Shown piece after piece: positions 34,218 through 44,138 of a stretch of DNA of 64,000 nt. The first letter of the stretch is position 1, and each line of letters begins with the position of its first letter. Both the position numbers and the translations under genes were made by a program. Below the pieces are notes generated by a model. It searched no databases. It was not told the origin of the DNA and was given only the letters and a program-made list of their open reading frames with translations. The DNA is from Saprospiraceae bacterium UBA1994. Its GTDB lineage: Bacteria > Bacteroidota > Bacteroidia > Chitinophagales > Saprospiraceae. Where the stretch lies: NCBI GenBank assembly GCA_002335865.1, contig DDCY01000012.1:62001-126000 (forward strand). The letters are read 5' to 3'.

Positions 34218-35414
34218 TTAATGACGTGCATTCATCTTTTCGTTTAGCTGATTTCCAATGATGTAAAAAGAAATTAATACAAAGAAAATCGCCAGCCCAG
34301 GAAATAACGCTAACCACCATGATGAAAAATTTACTCTAGCATCAGCTAGCATGCTCCCCCAACTTACATGATCTAGAGGAATTCCCAGACCTAAAAAGGA
34401 TAGTGTCGACTCTAAGAGTATAGCACCACTTATGGCGAATGCAGTGATAGAAATGACACTAGTAATTGCATTAGGTAAAGCGTGTTTAAGGATGATTTGA
34501 AAGTCTGAGAGGCCAATAGATTTGGCAGACTCTATATATTCTAGATTTTTGATCTGTAGTATTTCAGCTCTTGCGAGTCTAGCAAACTTGGGCCACCCAA
34601 TTATGGATATGATAATAATCACATTCCAAATTGATGGTTTTGTGAAAATTGCCAGAAACGCCAAGATTATAAATAGGGTAGGAATACTATTCAATACCTC
34701 AATAATTTTGGTCGTAATCAGGTCTATGGGTAAGCTGATACTAGGCTTTGTACTTCCAGGAATAAATTTATAAAGTGCTAATTGCAAAATAGTCACAATA
34801 AAAGTCAAATTTAGGTAGTAAAAGAGACCCGGATTGACGATTATTGGGTATAAAATATAGTAAAGTCCTAAGGCCTTAATCAAGGTACCTATGAGTAGTG
34901 CAAAAATGTTAATTTTCCAACTGTTATCACCAAAATACCCGCTTAGAAGTCCTAGGTATAGTCCTAACAAAAGTGAGAAAAATACCGATAAAAGTCCCAC
35001 TTTTACTGCTATGTTAGTACCATGTACTAGTCCAGCTAATACATCTCTACCCAGTTGATCTGTACCAAGCCAATGTCTATATCTGAGGGATGAAACCTCT
35101 TGATTATCTAGTGGACCAACACTTACATTAAACCTACTATTGAGTTGATCACTGGAATAAGGGATTGGAGGCATTATTTTCCATTTGAACTTAGTTTCGT
35201 CATATATTCTACTATCCACTATGCCTATGTCTGATAGAAATTCTACTGTTGCTGGAGAACTGACGGATCCTTCATATTTAGCCAGCAGTGGCATATCGTT
35301 CGCTATGAAATGACTACACAGACCTATCACCAGGAATATACCTATTATCCACTTGGCTATTTTCAAAACCATGGGTGACTGCACTTGACGGTATAGTAAA
35401 TTATTATTACTCAT
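34218..35414 (-). CDS. Opp/Dpp-type ABC permease (OppC-like)
   Basis: A 398-residue inner-membrane permease. TM1 is followed by an extended extracytoplasmic part, then YRHWLGTDQLGRDVLAGLVHGTNIAVKVGLLS, given here by its core WLGTDQLGRDVLAG. Two extra hydrophobic segments (about 180-235) interrupt the usual domain. The EAA loop is ESAKSIGLSDFQIILKHALPN, and the family ending is FSSWWLALFPGLAIFFVLISFYIIGNQLNEKMNAR, of which only the pattern matters. Its start overlaps the OppB-like gene by 8 bp (ATGAGTAATAA), implying translational coupling. It is longer than typical OppC (about 300 residues), from the insert after TM1 and the additional helices. Confidence 0.92.
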   Translation of the reverse strand: MSNNNLLYRQVQSPMVLKIAKWIIGIFLVIGLCSHFIANDMPLLAKYEGSVSSPATVEFLSDIGIVDSRIYDETKFKWKIMPPIPYSSDQLNSRFNVSVGPLDNQEVSSLRYRHWLGTDQLGRDVLAGLVHGTNIAVKVGLLSVFFSLLLGLYLGLLSGYFGDNSWKINIFALLIGTLIKALGLYYILYPIIVNPGLFYYLNLTFIVTILQLALYKFIPGSTKPSISLPIDLITTKIIEVLNSIPTLFIILAFLAIFTKPSIWNVIIIISIIGWPKFARLARAEILQIKNLEYIESAKSIGLSDFQIILKHALPNAITSVISITAFAISGAILLESTLSFLGLGIPLDHVSWGSMLADARVNFSSWWLALFPGLAIFFVLISFYIIGNQLNEKMNARH

Positions 35415-36822
35415 CGTTACTGTAGCTTACTTTAGGGTTAAGAAATGTATATAGTACATCGCCTATAAGGTAGAAAACGACAGTCACCAAGCTAATAAGC
35501 ATCAATATGGCATAGACCACATTCCAATCTGATTGTATGATACTACTGTACATTAATCGACCCATCCCAGGAATGTTGAAAATGACCTCTATGATTAGAC
35601 CTCCAGCTAAAGCTAGTGGAATATTACTGATAATTATTGTTACAGTTGATATCATTGAGTTAGGTAGTATATGTTTCCACATAGCATTCCACTTGCTTAC
35701 ACCTTTAGCCTTTAGCGTGGTAGCATAATCTTTAGTAGATTCTTTTATGAGATCCGCTCTAATTACTCTTGTGAGATAGGCTATGTCCTTGAGTGAAATA
35801 CAGATTACAGGAAGTATCAATCTTCCAAAATATTTGCTAAGAAGGCCGAATAGTCCAGTTTCTGACTCAGAATAGAATGATGCAGGAGAGGGGAATACGT
35901 CTAACCATTTACTATAAGTATCAGTAGTGAAATAGACAATAAGTAATGTCGCCATCCAGAACACTGGTACAGAATATACCGCTAAGCTAAGGCCACTTAT
36001 CAATCTGTCTAAGCGACTATTTGCATAGTAAGCTGAGAGAATGGAAAGAGGTATGGAAATGAGCAATGATAAGACTAGATTCATTAGTATGAGTAGAACT
36101 GTCCACTTCATTGCAGAGCGTATCTTGGTGAATACTGGCTGAGCATCAAGTATGGACATGCGAAAGTCGCCAGTGATGAAAGATGAGATCCAAGAGTGAT
36201 ATTGATTGTTAATTCCATGCCAACGCAGCGATGGTACATGCCAAGTACTATTCTTTCCATCTAGCGGAATCAGAGTAAGTATTTCAGTGATGTCTTCTAT
36301 ATGTGGAGTATCTTGATATTCGTTAGCCAAGTAGATAAGTTCTTTACGAATAGAGGTCAATTGCTTTGGCTTTCTGAGTAGCGCAATGCTCTGTTTCCAG
36401 TCTGTTTTGAGATCAGCTGATAGTGTGTCTTTAGCGTCGTAATATTTATTTTCAAAATCACCAATTGCTTGGATATAGCTTATAGCAGATTCTAGTGGAA
36501 TATTGGATTTGATCAAACGCTTAATGTCTTTTCGATCATATACATTTATATCACTCCATTCTTTATATGATGGATAGTTACTTGGTTGTATTGTAAAATA
36601 AAAAGGTGGTTTGTCTTTACCAAGTTGCTTGGCTTTCTTCTTATACTGACTATTGTAATTAGTTACAGATATGCGATCATCATCTAAGGTAACACCTTCT
36701 AAAGCCAAAGCTTGATCGATTTCATCCCCTGGTGTAGACATACTGAGTATGAATGCAACTATACTTACAATCAGTAGTGTAGGTATGATCATGAGTGACC
36801 GTATGACGATGTGTTGAAGCAT
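35407..36822 (-). CDS. Opp/Dpp-type ABC permease (OppB-like) with large periplasmic insert
   Basis: A 471-residue permease. After TM1 (SLMIIPTLLIVSIVAFILSMS) comes a hydrophilic stretch of about 210 residues before TM2, where E. coli DppB has fewer than 80. The rest is typical: WTVLLILMNLVLSLLISIPL, RLDRLISGLSLAVYSVPVFWMA, the coupling loop TTLKAKGVSKWNAMWKHILPN and VIFNIPGMGRLMYSSI. The insert is helix-rich and charged (KYYDAKDTLSADLKTDWK) and would lie outside the inner membrane, possibly contacting the binding protein. It lies 20 bp after the binding-protein gene and overlaps the OppC-like gene. No ATPase is encoded in the cluster. Confidence 0.92.
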   Translation of the reverse strand: MLQHIVIRSLMIIPTLLIVSIVAFILSMSTPGDEIDQALALEGVTLDDDRISVTNYNSQYKKKAKQLGKDKPPFYFTIQPSNYPSYKEWSDINVYDRKDIKRLIKSNIPLESAISYIQAIGDFENKYYDAKDTLSADLKTDWKQSIALLRKPKQLTSIRKELIYLANEYQDTPHIEDITEILTLIPLDGKNSTWHVPSLRWHGINNQYHSWISSFITGDFRMSILDAQPVFTKIRSAMKWTVLLILMNLVLSLLISIPLSILSAYYANSRLDRLISGLSLAVYSVPVFWMATLLIVYFTTDTYSKWLDVFPSPASFYSESETGLFGLLSKYFGRLILPVICISLKDIAYLTRVIRADLIKESTKDYATTLKAKGVSKWNAMWKHILPNSMISTVTIIISNIPLALAGGLIIEVIFNIPGMGRLMYSSIIQSDWNVVYAILMLISLVTVVFYLIGDVLYTFLNPKVSYSNDE

Positions 36823-36842
36823 GCATTTATTCTATTGTCTGA

Positions 36843-38591
36843 CTATTTGAGTGTAAATGTATTAGCCATATATCCTGGTCTACGTACAGTTGATGTCATG
36901 TTCCATTTGTCGCTTCCCACCATTCGCTCAGATGGCGCATATAAAAAGATTACAGGTTGCTCTTCATATAAAATCTCCTGAACTCTTGTATACAATTTGT
37001 TGCGAGTAACAGGATCTTCAGATATTTGTATTTCTTTGGTGATTTTATCTATCTCGTCATTTTCAAATCCATAGATATTTCTACCACCAAGTTTAGTATG
37101 GTCACTATGCCATCTAGTATAAGGGTCATCTAGTACGAGATCTTGTCTTATCATCATAGGAGCCATATCGAAGTCTTTCTTTTTGAGATGTTCGCTTTCT
37201 ATCTGCTTAAATGGCTTTTGAATGATGTTCATTTTGATGCCAGCACTAGCGGTTGCTTCTTTCATAAGTAACGCTATTTGTTGCCCTAGTTTACCTTCAG
37301 ATACATACATATCTAATTCAAGTTCGGTTTGATTTCCACCTATCATTTTGTCAATGGTTCCATCGCTGTTACTATCTTTCCAGCCTGCCTCATTTAACAT
37401 TGATTTGGCTTTATTCACGTCGTAAGTTATTGGGCTGAGTTTACTGTTGTAATAGTTTTTTCCTGGATGAATTGGCCCAATAGTTCGTGTTCCATTTCCG
37501 AAATCAATTGACTTCATTACATTATCTACATCTAAGAGATGTCCGAGTGCCTTTCTTACAGTTTTATCACTTAGCTCAGGGCTATCATTGTTCATTGCAA
37601 TCAAATAGTATTTGGTGAGTTGAGGTTTAAGGAATTGATAGCTGTTTTCTTCTTTTTGTAAATTTGAAAAAACAGCTCCACTCACCTCTGGCACAAGGTC
37701 TATATTCCCTTCGCTTAGTTGAGTTATAGCTGTAGTCTCATCAGGGAGAATATCAAATATGATTCGCTTCGGACCAGCTATAAGGAATGGATTTTTAGAT
37801 CCTTTAGCCCAATAGTTTTCTTTACGGTCTAGTATAATATATTCATCAGTAACCCACTCACTAAGTTGGTATGGTCCGCAACTGTTTACCACTTCTCTAC
37901 CATATTTGATGCCATTCATATCATCAGCCCATTGCATCAGCGTAGAGTCTTTCGCTATGATTTTATTGAGTTTATTTTCATCCCCAGCATCAGACAATGA
38001 CAGACTCGTAGTCAAACCCTTAGGGTCATAGATGTGGGCTGGATAGGTTTCTATTGTCAAAGCAGTTTCCTTGGCTAGTAAATAATCTTTTGAGAATATT
38101 ACATCAAATTTCTTTGGGTTATTTGGATCAATTACAATATCAGAAATAAATTGTAGATGAGAGCGATATCCCCCGGCTTTTACTTTTAAATTCTTAACAG
38201 TTTTTACAGAAAAAATATAGTCTTGAGCAGTTACATCTTTGTCATCATCCCACTTGGCTTCTGGTAGATATTCTATTGTGAATTTTATGCTTCCCGAGTT
38301 TGGCCCCTCAGTGATTTTTATTTCTTCCGGTATCGCTTTGATTAATACAGGAATCAATTTTAAAGTCACAGGGTCAAAATCAGCTAATTGAGGAAATATG
38401 TATTGGTAAATATCTCTAGCTTTAGGGCTGGGATATACAAAAGGATGCAGTTTTTGAGCATCCGTTTTTTTTCGAATATGTAGCGTTCCATCTTGTACTT
38501 TGTTGTCAGGTGGGTAGCTATCTGATTTACAAGATATTATAAAACTACTTGTGCAAACAAATATGAAGAGATAGAGGGAAAACCTTCTCAT
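36843..38591 (-). CDS. ABC transporter substrate-binding lipoprotein (peptide family, SBP_bac_5)
   Basis: A 582-residue lipoprotein (signal ending FIISC, C21, then KSDS) of the DppA/OppA family. It has the usual order: an N-terminal lobe starting LHIRKKTDAQKLHPFVY, the conserved segment EYLPEAKWDDDKDVTAQDYIFSVK (core KWDDDKDVTAQDY), and C-terminal blocks KTVRKALGHLLDVDNVMKSI and YARVQEILYEEQPVIFLY-like sequence. It would capture peptides or similar ligands and pass them to the two permeases that follow in the same operon. With 582 residues it is longer than E. coli DppA (535). The ligand cannot be read from the sequence. Confidence 0.92.
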   Translation of the reverse strand: MRRFSLYLFIFVCTSSFIISCKSDSYPPDNKVQDGTLHIRKKTDAQKLHPFVYPSPKARDIYQYIFPQLADFDPVTLKLIPVLIKAIPEEIKITEGPNSGSIKFTIEYLPEAKWDDDKDVTAQDYIFSVKTVKNLKVKAGGYRSHLQFISDIVIDPNNPKKFDVIFSKDYLLAKETALTIETYPAHIYDPKGLTTSLSLSDAGDENKLNKIIAKDSTLMQWADDMNGIKYGREVVNSCGPYQLSEWVTDEYIILDRKENYWAKGSKNPFLIAGPKRIIFDILPDETTAITQLSEGNIDLVPEVSGAVFSNLQKEENSYQFLKPQLTKYYLIAMNNDSPELSDKTVRKALGHLLDVDNVMKSIDFGNGTRTIGPIHPGKNYYNSKLSPITYDVNKAKSMLNEAGWKDSNSDGTIDKMIGGNQTELELDMYVSEGKLGQQIALLMKEATASAGIKMNIIQKPFKQIESEHLKKKDFDMAPMMIRQDLVLDDPYTRWHSDHTKLGGRNIYGFENDEIDKITKEIQISEDPVTRNKLYTRVQEILYEEQPVIFLYAPSERMVGSDKWNMTSTVRRPGYMANTFTLK

Positions 38592-38740
38592 TGAATTGAA
38601 AATTTAGTTCATGGTTGGATTAATTGTCTACAAGATACTTGATTTTTTTACATTCAATAGAGGCAGTATTATAACTTGTCTCCTAGCATAGAACTATCAA
38701 CGGTATATTCCGTTACACTTGTAACTAACTAAGTTATACT

Positions 38741-39649
38741 TTGAAAACTATTCTAATTGCAGGAGGTTCAGGTCTTGTTGGAACTCGTATCACCGAGTTA
38801 CTAGATTCTGATGAATACCGTATCATTATTCTTACGAGATTCCCAAAACCTCCAAAAGGTAATATTACGTATCTCTATTGGGATATAGATAAAGGAGTCA
38901 TTGATGATCGTGCTCTTTATGCTGATTACTTAATCAATCTAACTGGAGATGGTATAGCGGATTCAAGATGGACTACCAAGCGCAAAAAAATTCTCATAGA
39001 TAGTAGAGTAAATGGTACATTACTCATCCAATCGGCGATGAAAAAGGCTAATCGCAAATTCAAAGCAGCAGTATCTGCCTCGGCCATTGGTTACTATGGT
39101 GACCAAGGAGATGCGATCTTGGATGAGAGGAATAATCCAGGAGATGAATTTTTGTCTACGTGTTGTCTGTTATGGGAAAACGCTTCTGAGCAATTGCAAG
39201 AAGTTGCAGATTATAATAGAATCGTTAGAGTAGGTTTAGTGCTTTCCACAAGAGGGGGAGCATTACCAAAGATACTTATGACTAAGACGGTACGCTTGTT
39301 CAATTATTTTGGTAATGGAAAGCAATACTACAGCTGGATTCATATTGATGATATTAGTAGAATGTTTATTCATCTCCTAACAGAACCAAGCGATCATTTT
39401 ATTTATAACGGAGTAGCGCCAAGGCCATTAACCAATAAAAAATTTACAGAAGAGGTAAGGGATGCTATTGGATCTGGAATAGTATTACCTACTCCTGCAC
39501 TTGGCCTTAAGATCGCTCTAGGTGAAATGTCTAATGTGGTGCTCAATTCTAATAGAGTATTACCTAAGAATTTTGCCGAAGTTGGCTTTAGATTTGAGTA
39601 TCCTGACCTTACCAATGCAATAAAAGATCTATTAGATAGGGAGGTTTAA
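38741..39649 (+). CDS. TIGR01777 family epimerase-like protein (SDR39U1-type)
   Basis: A 302-residue protein of the extended short-chain dehydrogenase group. The dinucleotide-binding start is KTILIAGGSGLVGTRITELL, followed by NLTGDGIADSRWTTKRKKILIDSRV (family signature NLaGxxI...RW...K..i..SRv), SASAIGYYGDQGD, the YYSWIHIDDISRMFIHLL block and FTEEVRDAIG. Members are annotated as nucleoside-diphosphate-sugar epimerases, but the reaction is not established. The start is TTG at 38741, because no ATG lies between the upstream stop and the Rossmann fold. It is transcribed alone and converges with carB. Confidence 0.9.
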   Translation: MKTILIAGGSGLVGTRITELLDSDEYRIIILTRFPKPPKGNITYLYWDIDKGVIDDRALYADYLINLTGDGIADSRWTTKRKKILIDSRVNGTLLIQSAMKKANRKFKAAVSASAIGYYGDQGDAILDERNNPGDEFLSTCCLLWENASEQLQEVADYNRIVRVGLVLSTRGGALPKILMTKTVRLFNYFGNGKQYYSWIHIDDISRMFIHLLTEPSDHFIYNGVAPRPLTNKKFTEEVRDAIGSGIVLPTPALGLKIALGEMSNVVLNSNRVLPKNFAEVGFRFEYPDLTNAIKDLLDREV

Positions 39650-39731
39650 AAGTGTAATTAAGACAAGAAAAATCTGGAAAAAAAACGAGATTACAAAGAA
39701 GAATTGGTTGGCCTTCAATCAATTTAGAGGC

Positions 39732-39765
39732 ACAAAAAACAGCTTACACAAAAGTGAAAGCTGTT
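39732..39765 (-). terminator. Intrinsic terminator of carB
   Basis: AACAGCTT (39738-39745) pairs with AAGCTGTT (39758-39765), with an inner CAC/GTG pairing around an AAAA loop. The run of A on the plus strand before it becomes a T-run on the minus strand, so it ends transcription from carB. Confidence 0.85.
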
Positions 39766-39797
39766 CATTGTATTTTCAGAATATATAGGATATCATC

Positions 39798-42629
39798 CTA
39801 CCTACTTAAAAACATATTTCTTTGACTCTCCAACTCTCTAAAATATGGATCTTTTAAGTCTTTTATAAACCTAATCGCTTCTCCAGTAGACTTCATTTCT
39901 GGTCCCAAATTTTTATCTACGTTAGGGAATTTATCAAATGAGAATACAGGTACTTTGATAGCATAGCCCTCAAGCTTTCTATCAATGGTAAAGTCCTTGA
40001 GCTTATTAGCACCGATCATTACTTTGGTAGCGATATTGAGGAATGGTACCTGTTCTGCTTTAGCGATAAACGGAGTAGTACGTGATGCTCTTGGATTAGC
40101 TTCGATAACATATACTTGATCTACACCATCTTCGTCTGTCTTTATTGCAAATTGAATATTAATCAATCCTTTAATTTTCAGTGCATGAGCGAGTTTGACG
40201 GTATATTCTTTCATTTTATCTATGACGTCATCATTAAGACTGTATGTCGGTAGCATCGCTGAGCTATCTCCTGAGTGTATGCCTGCAGGTTCTATATGCT
40301 CCATGATCCCCATGATCATGACATCATCACCATCGCAGATTGCATCCACTTCAGCCTCTTTAGCTCTTTCGAGAAATTGATCAACTAATACTTGATTTTC
40401 AGGCATATGTTTAAATATGCTGAGCACATGTCTTTCTAATTCTTGATCATTGAGCACAATACGCATACGTTGTCCACCAAGTACATATGATGGTCTCACG
40501 AGTACAGGATAAGTCACTTCGTTTGCTACTCTGATTGCCTCTTCAACATCAGTCGCTACGCCAAATCTAGGATAAGGTATTTCTAGTTTTTTGAGCATAT
40601 TAGAAAATCTTCCTCTATCCTCTGCAAGATCTAATGCATCAAAGCTTGACCCTAATATTTTGATGCCATGATCTTTTAGTTTTTCGGCTAACTTAAGTGC
40701 AGTTTGTCCACCTAGTTGTACGATTACACCTTCTGGCTTTTCTAGTTCAATGATTTCAAGTAAGTGTTCCCAAAATACTGGTTCGAAATATAGTTTATCG
40801 GCCACATCGAAATCTGTAGATACAGTCTCAGGATTACAGTTGACCATGATCGCTTCGTATCCTGATTCTTTGATCGCCATTATACCATGCACACAACAGT
40901 AATCAAACTCTATACCTTGGCCAATACGGTTAGGTCCAGATCCTAGTACTATTATTTTCTTTTTATCTGATGAGATACTTTCGTTCTCGTTCTCGAATGT
41001 AGAATAGAAATATGGTGTCTGTGCTTCAAATTCTGCGGCACATGTATCAACCATTTTATAGGTACGAATTATGCCCAGTTTTTTACGTTGCTTAGTTACC
41101 TCTTCTTCGTTTATTCTCATCAGCCAAGCGATCTGAACATCTGAGTACCCTACTGATTTGAGTTCTCTGAAGAAGTCAGTCGGAATATCCTCAGCTACAT
41201 TGTATCTCATAAGCTGATCTTCGTACTTCACTAGACGCTTGATCTGCTCTAAGTACCATCTGTCAATCTTAGTCAGTTTGAATATCGTATTGATAGGAAC
41301 ACCTAGTCTAAGTGCATCTTTTACACGATATATTCTATCATCACTTGGTGTTTCAAGTCTCTTAAGAATATCTTCAGTACGTATCCATTCTTTTTTATCA
41401 GCTCCTAGTCCGCTTCTGCCGTTTTCTTGGGATTGACATGCTTTTTGTAAGGCTTCTAGGAATGTACGACCAATAGCCATGACCTCCCCTACAGACTTCA
41501 TCTGTAAGCCTAGCGTATGCTCTGATCCATAAAATTTATCGAAATTCCATCGCGGCATTTTTACAATTACATAATCTAATGTAGGCTCGAAGTATGCTGA
41601 CGTTGTCTTGGTAATTTGATTTTTGAGTTCATCCAAATTATAACCTATAGCAAGTTTAGCTGCAATCTTAGCAATAGGATACCCAGTCGCTTTACTTGCT
41701 AATGCTGATGATCTCGATACTCGTGGGTTGATCTCGATAATCATTAGTTGTTCAGTCTCTGGATCTTGGGCAAATTGTACATTACATCCGCCGGCGAAGT
41801 TTCCCATTGATTTCATGAGCTGAATAGAATCATTACGCATAAGTTGGTAGCAACTGTCTGACATGGTCATTGCAGGCGCTACTGTAATACTATCTCCAGT
41901 GTGGATTCCCATAGGGTCTAGATTCTCAACAGTACAAATGATCACCACATTATCATTAGAATCTCTAAGTAGTTCTAATTCATATTCTTTCCATCCCAAC
42001 ACTGCCTGCTCCACTAGTACTTCGTGTGTTGGAGAGGCATTAAGTCCGCGTCTAAGTGCTTCGTCAAAATCATCTTCCTTGTGGCATATTCCACCTCCAG
42101 TACCGCCAAGAGTATAAGATGGCCTTATAACTAATGGAAATCCAATTTTCTGAGCAGCATTTTTCCCTTCTAGAAAACTGTTGGCTATAAATGACGGAGC
42201 TACATATTGTCCAAGACTAACTACGTGTGCTTTGAATTTTTCGCGGTTCTCAGCTAATTCGATTGCATCGATATCTACACCGATCATCTTTACACCAAAT
42301 TCTTCCCAGAGTCCTTGCTCTTGGGCTTCGATAGCTAGATTGAGAGCCGTCTGTCCGCCCATGGTAGGTAATACAGCGTCTATTTTTCTTTTGGTGAGTA
42401 TCTCACGTAAGCTTTCAACAGTTAGAGGCAACAGATAAATATGATCCGCCATTACCGGGTCGGTCATAATTGTTGCAGGATTACTGTTGATAAGGCTTAC
42501 TTCGATTCCCTCCTCCATCATAGAGCGAGAGGCTTGAGATCCAGAATAGTCAAATTCACAGGCTTGGCCTATGACGATAGGTCCGCTACCTATTATGAGC
42601 ACGGATTTGATAGAATTATCTCTTGGCAT
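39798..42629 (-). CDS. carB: Carbamoyl-phosphate synthase large subunit without the allosteric domain
   Basis: A 943-residue enzyme making carbamoyl phosphate for pyrimidines and arginine. The two ATP-grasp halves are complete: VLIIGSGPIVIGQACEFDYSG at the start with NSNPATIMTDP, and the second copy IIVLGSGPNRIGQGIEFDYCC with NCNPETVSTDFD (about 565-630). E. coli CarB has 1073 residues, of which about 937-1073 form the MGS-fold domain that binds UMP, IMP and ornithine. This protein ends NLGPEMKSTGEAIRFIK... within seven residues of that boundary, so the whole regulatory domain is absent. A terminator follows, so it is not a frameshift of a longer gene. Shortened CarB is, from memory, known in other Bacteroidota. 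carA is not adjacent. Confidence 0.96.
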   Translation of the reverse strand: MPRDNSIKSVLIIGSGPIVIGQACEFDYSGSQASRSMMEEGIEVSLINSNPATIMTDPVMADHIYLLPLTVESLREILTKRKIDAVLPTMGGQTALNLAIEAQEQGLWEEFGVKMIGVDIDAIELAENREKFKAHVVSLGQYVAPSFIANSFLEGKNAAQKIGFPLVIRPSYTLGGTGGGICHKEDDFDEALRRGLNASPTHEVLVEQAVLGWKEYELELLRDSNDNVVIICTVENLDPMGIHTGDSITVAPAMTMSDSCYQLMRNDSIQLMKSMGNFAGGCNVQFAQDPETEQLMIIEINPRVSRSSALASKATGYPIAKIAAKLAIGYNLDELKNQITKTTSAYFEPTLDYVIVKMPRWNFDKFYGSEHTLGLQMKSVGEVMAIGRTFLEALQKACQSQENGRSGLGADKKEWIRTEDILKRLETPSDDRIYRVKDALRLGVPINTIFKLTKIDRWYLEQIKRLVKYEDQLMRYNVAEDIPTDFFRELKSVGYSDVQIAWLMRINEEEVTKQRKKLGIIRTYKMVDTCAAEFEAQTPYFYSTFENENESISSDKKKIIVLGSGPNRIGQGIEFDYCCVHGIMAIKESGYEAIMVNCNPETVSTDFDVADKLYFEPVFWEHLLEIIELEKPEGVIVQLGGQTALKLAEKLKDHGIKILGSSFDALDLAEDRGRFSNMLKKLEIPYPRFGVATDVEEAIRVANEVTYPVLVRPSYVLGGQRMRIVLNDQELERHVLSIFKHMPENQVLVDQFLERAKEAEVDAICDGDDVMIMGIMEHIEPAGIHSGDSSAMLPTYSLNDDVIDKMKEYTVKLAHALKIKGLINIQFAIKTDEDGVDQVYVIEANPRASRTTPFIAKAEQVPFLNIATKVMIGANKLKDFTIDRKLEGYAIKVPVFSFDKFPNVDKNLGPEMKSTGEAIRFIKDLKDPYFRELESQRNMFLSR

Positions 42630-42968
42630 AGTGGATAAGGTTGATGGTAGTCCAAAACGCTCGCAAATATAATCTCCAAACCGTTATAAATAGAACAATT
42701 ATCAGCTTTCTTCAAAATCTATCGCGATAGGCATAAGTCGCTATTAAATTTGTAATGTATTTTTTTCTTTTAGGATTTCCGTTCAATTATTTGTCGTATC
42801 CGATTACATTTCGAACCGCCATCACAATCATTTTTGTAATCTTAATTTTCTGCATATCTTTTTAAGAAAATAGGCAGAATCTCTAGGGTATTACTCTAAA
42901 TAGTAGTTATTCTTCGGTATCAGAATATTGCATAGCAGTATATTAGCAGATAATATAAAAAGGAGACA
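42630..42968. other. Divergent intergenic region between carB and the 2-hydroxyacid dehydrogenase
   Basis: About 339 bp. It holds the carB -7 element near its left end and a Shine-Dalgarno-like AAAAAGGAG (about 42957-42965) close to its right end, in front of the TTG start at 42969. No operator-like palindrome, open frame or relic of a known family was recognised. Confidence 0.5.
42664..42671 (-). promoter_or_regulatory. Promoter -7 element (TATATTTG) of carB
   Basis: Minus-strand TATATTTG, matching TAnnTTTG, 35 bp upstream of the carB start codon. It predicts a leader of about 28 nt, leaving little room for an attenuator. Confidence 0.5.
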
Positions 42969-43910
42969 TTGAAAAAAGCATTAATTACTGATCGAGTACA
43001 CCAACATCTTATAGCAGGATTAGAAGAAATAGGATACGATGTAGAGTACGAGCCAACTATTACTCTAGATCAAGTAAAAGAGATTATTTCTTTATACGAA
43101 GGAATTGTTATCAATAGCAAAGTAAAAATGTACAAAGAGTTAATCGATAGGTCAGATAGTTTGAAGTGGATTGCAAGATTAGGTTCTGGTCTAGAGATCA
43201 TAGATATTCCTTACGCGAAGAGCAAGGGTATTGCAGTGGTAAACTCTCCAGAAGGCAATCGCAATGCTTTAGCAGAGCATTGCCTAGGCATGTTACTCGC
43301 CTTATGTAATAATATGTTGAGTGCCGATAGAGAAGTGAGAGAGTTTAGGTGGAATAGAGAGGCGAATAGAGGAATCGAAATAGCAGGGAAGACAATAGGT
43401 ATAATTGGATACGGTCAAATGGGAAGTGCTTTCGTTTCCAAAGTATCTTCTTGGCCACTAGATATAGTGGTTTATGATAAGTTTAAGAAGCTATCCTTTG
43501 ATGAGCAGCCTAATATTAAGATAGTATGTGAGAGTGAAGTTTGGTCTAAGGCTGATATAATAAGCATTCACTTACCGTATAATGATGATACACATCACCT
43601 GATCAACAAAGCGAATATAGATCGATGCAAAGATGGAGTCATTATAATCAATAGCTCTCGAGGGGCTATAGTACATACGGAAGATCTAGTAAAAGCACTA
43701 GAGTCTGGGAAAGTAAGCGGTGCATGTTTAGATGTTTACGAAAATGAAAAACCCAATACTTACACAGAACATGAGAGACAATTGTACTCTAGATTATTTG
43801 TTATGGATCATGTAATATTGAGTCCGCATATAGCTGGATGGACTAATGAGGCCCTGTACAAGATCGCGGATACTATAATTTCTAAAGTTAGATGTCTTAA
43901 TTTGGACTAG
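42969..43910 (+). CDS. D-2-hydroxyacid dehydrogenase (phosphoglycerate dehydrogenase-like)
   Basis: A 313-residue NAD-dependent enzyme. The dinucleotide loop is GIIGYGQMGSAF (about 142-153), the NAD-binding signature continues with SIHLPYNDDTHHLINK, and the catalytic arginine, glutamate and histidine are in NSSRGAIVHTEDL, DVYENEKP and LSPHIAGWT. Length is that of a SerA without its C-terminal ACT/ASB domains, so it could be phosphoglycerate dehydrogenase (serine synthesis) or act on another 2-keto acid. The TTG start at 42969 is chosen because AAGGAG lies 4 bp before it, one of the few clear Shine-Dalgarno sequences in this window. It stands alone, divergent from carB. Confidence 0.9.
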   Translation: MKKALITDRVHQHLIAGLEEIGYDVEYEPTITLDQVKEIISLYEGIVINSKVKMYKELIDRSDSLKWIARLGSGLEIIDIPYAKSKGIAVVNSPEGNRNALAEHCLGMLLALCNNMLSADREVREFRWNREANRGIEIAGKTIGIIGYGQMGSAFVSKVSSWPLDIVVYDKFKKLSFDEQPNIKIVCESEVWSKADIISIHLPYNDDTHHLINKANIDRCKDGVIIINSSRGAIVHTEDLVKALESGKVSGACLDVYENEKPNTYTEHERQLYSRLFVMDHVILSPHIAGWTNEALYKIADTIISKVRCLNLD

Positions 43911-44138
43911 AGGAGCACATTAATTTTGGTAAACCATTAGTATTTTATTAACATTGTGCAGTAGTCTGACCACATATGAGACTATGGTATTTAAGCATAC
44001 CTAATAATTCTATGTAGTTAACTGATTTACAGCACTTTGAATAACTATTTATATAACATATTTATAACTGACGAGTTATCAACCTTTGAGTAATCCGCAG
44101 TCAATTATTTTTACTTCTTATTTTAAATAAAGTAAAGC

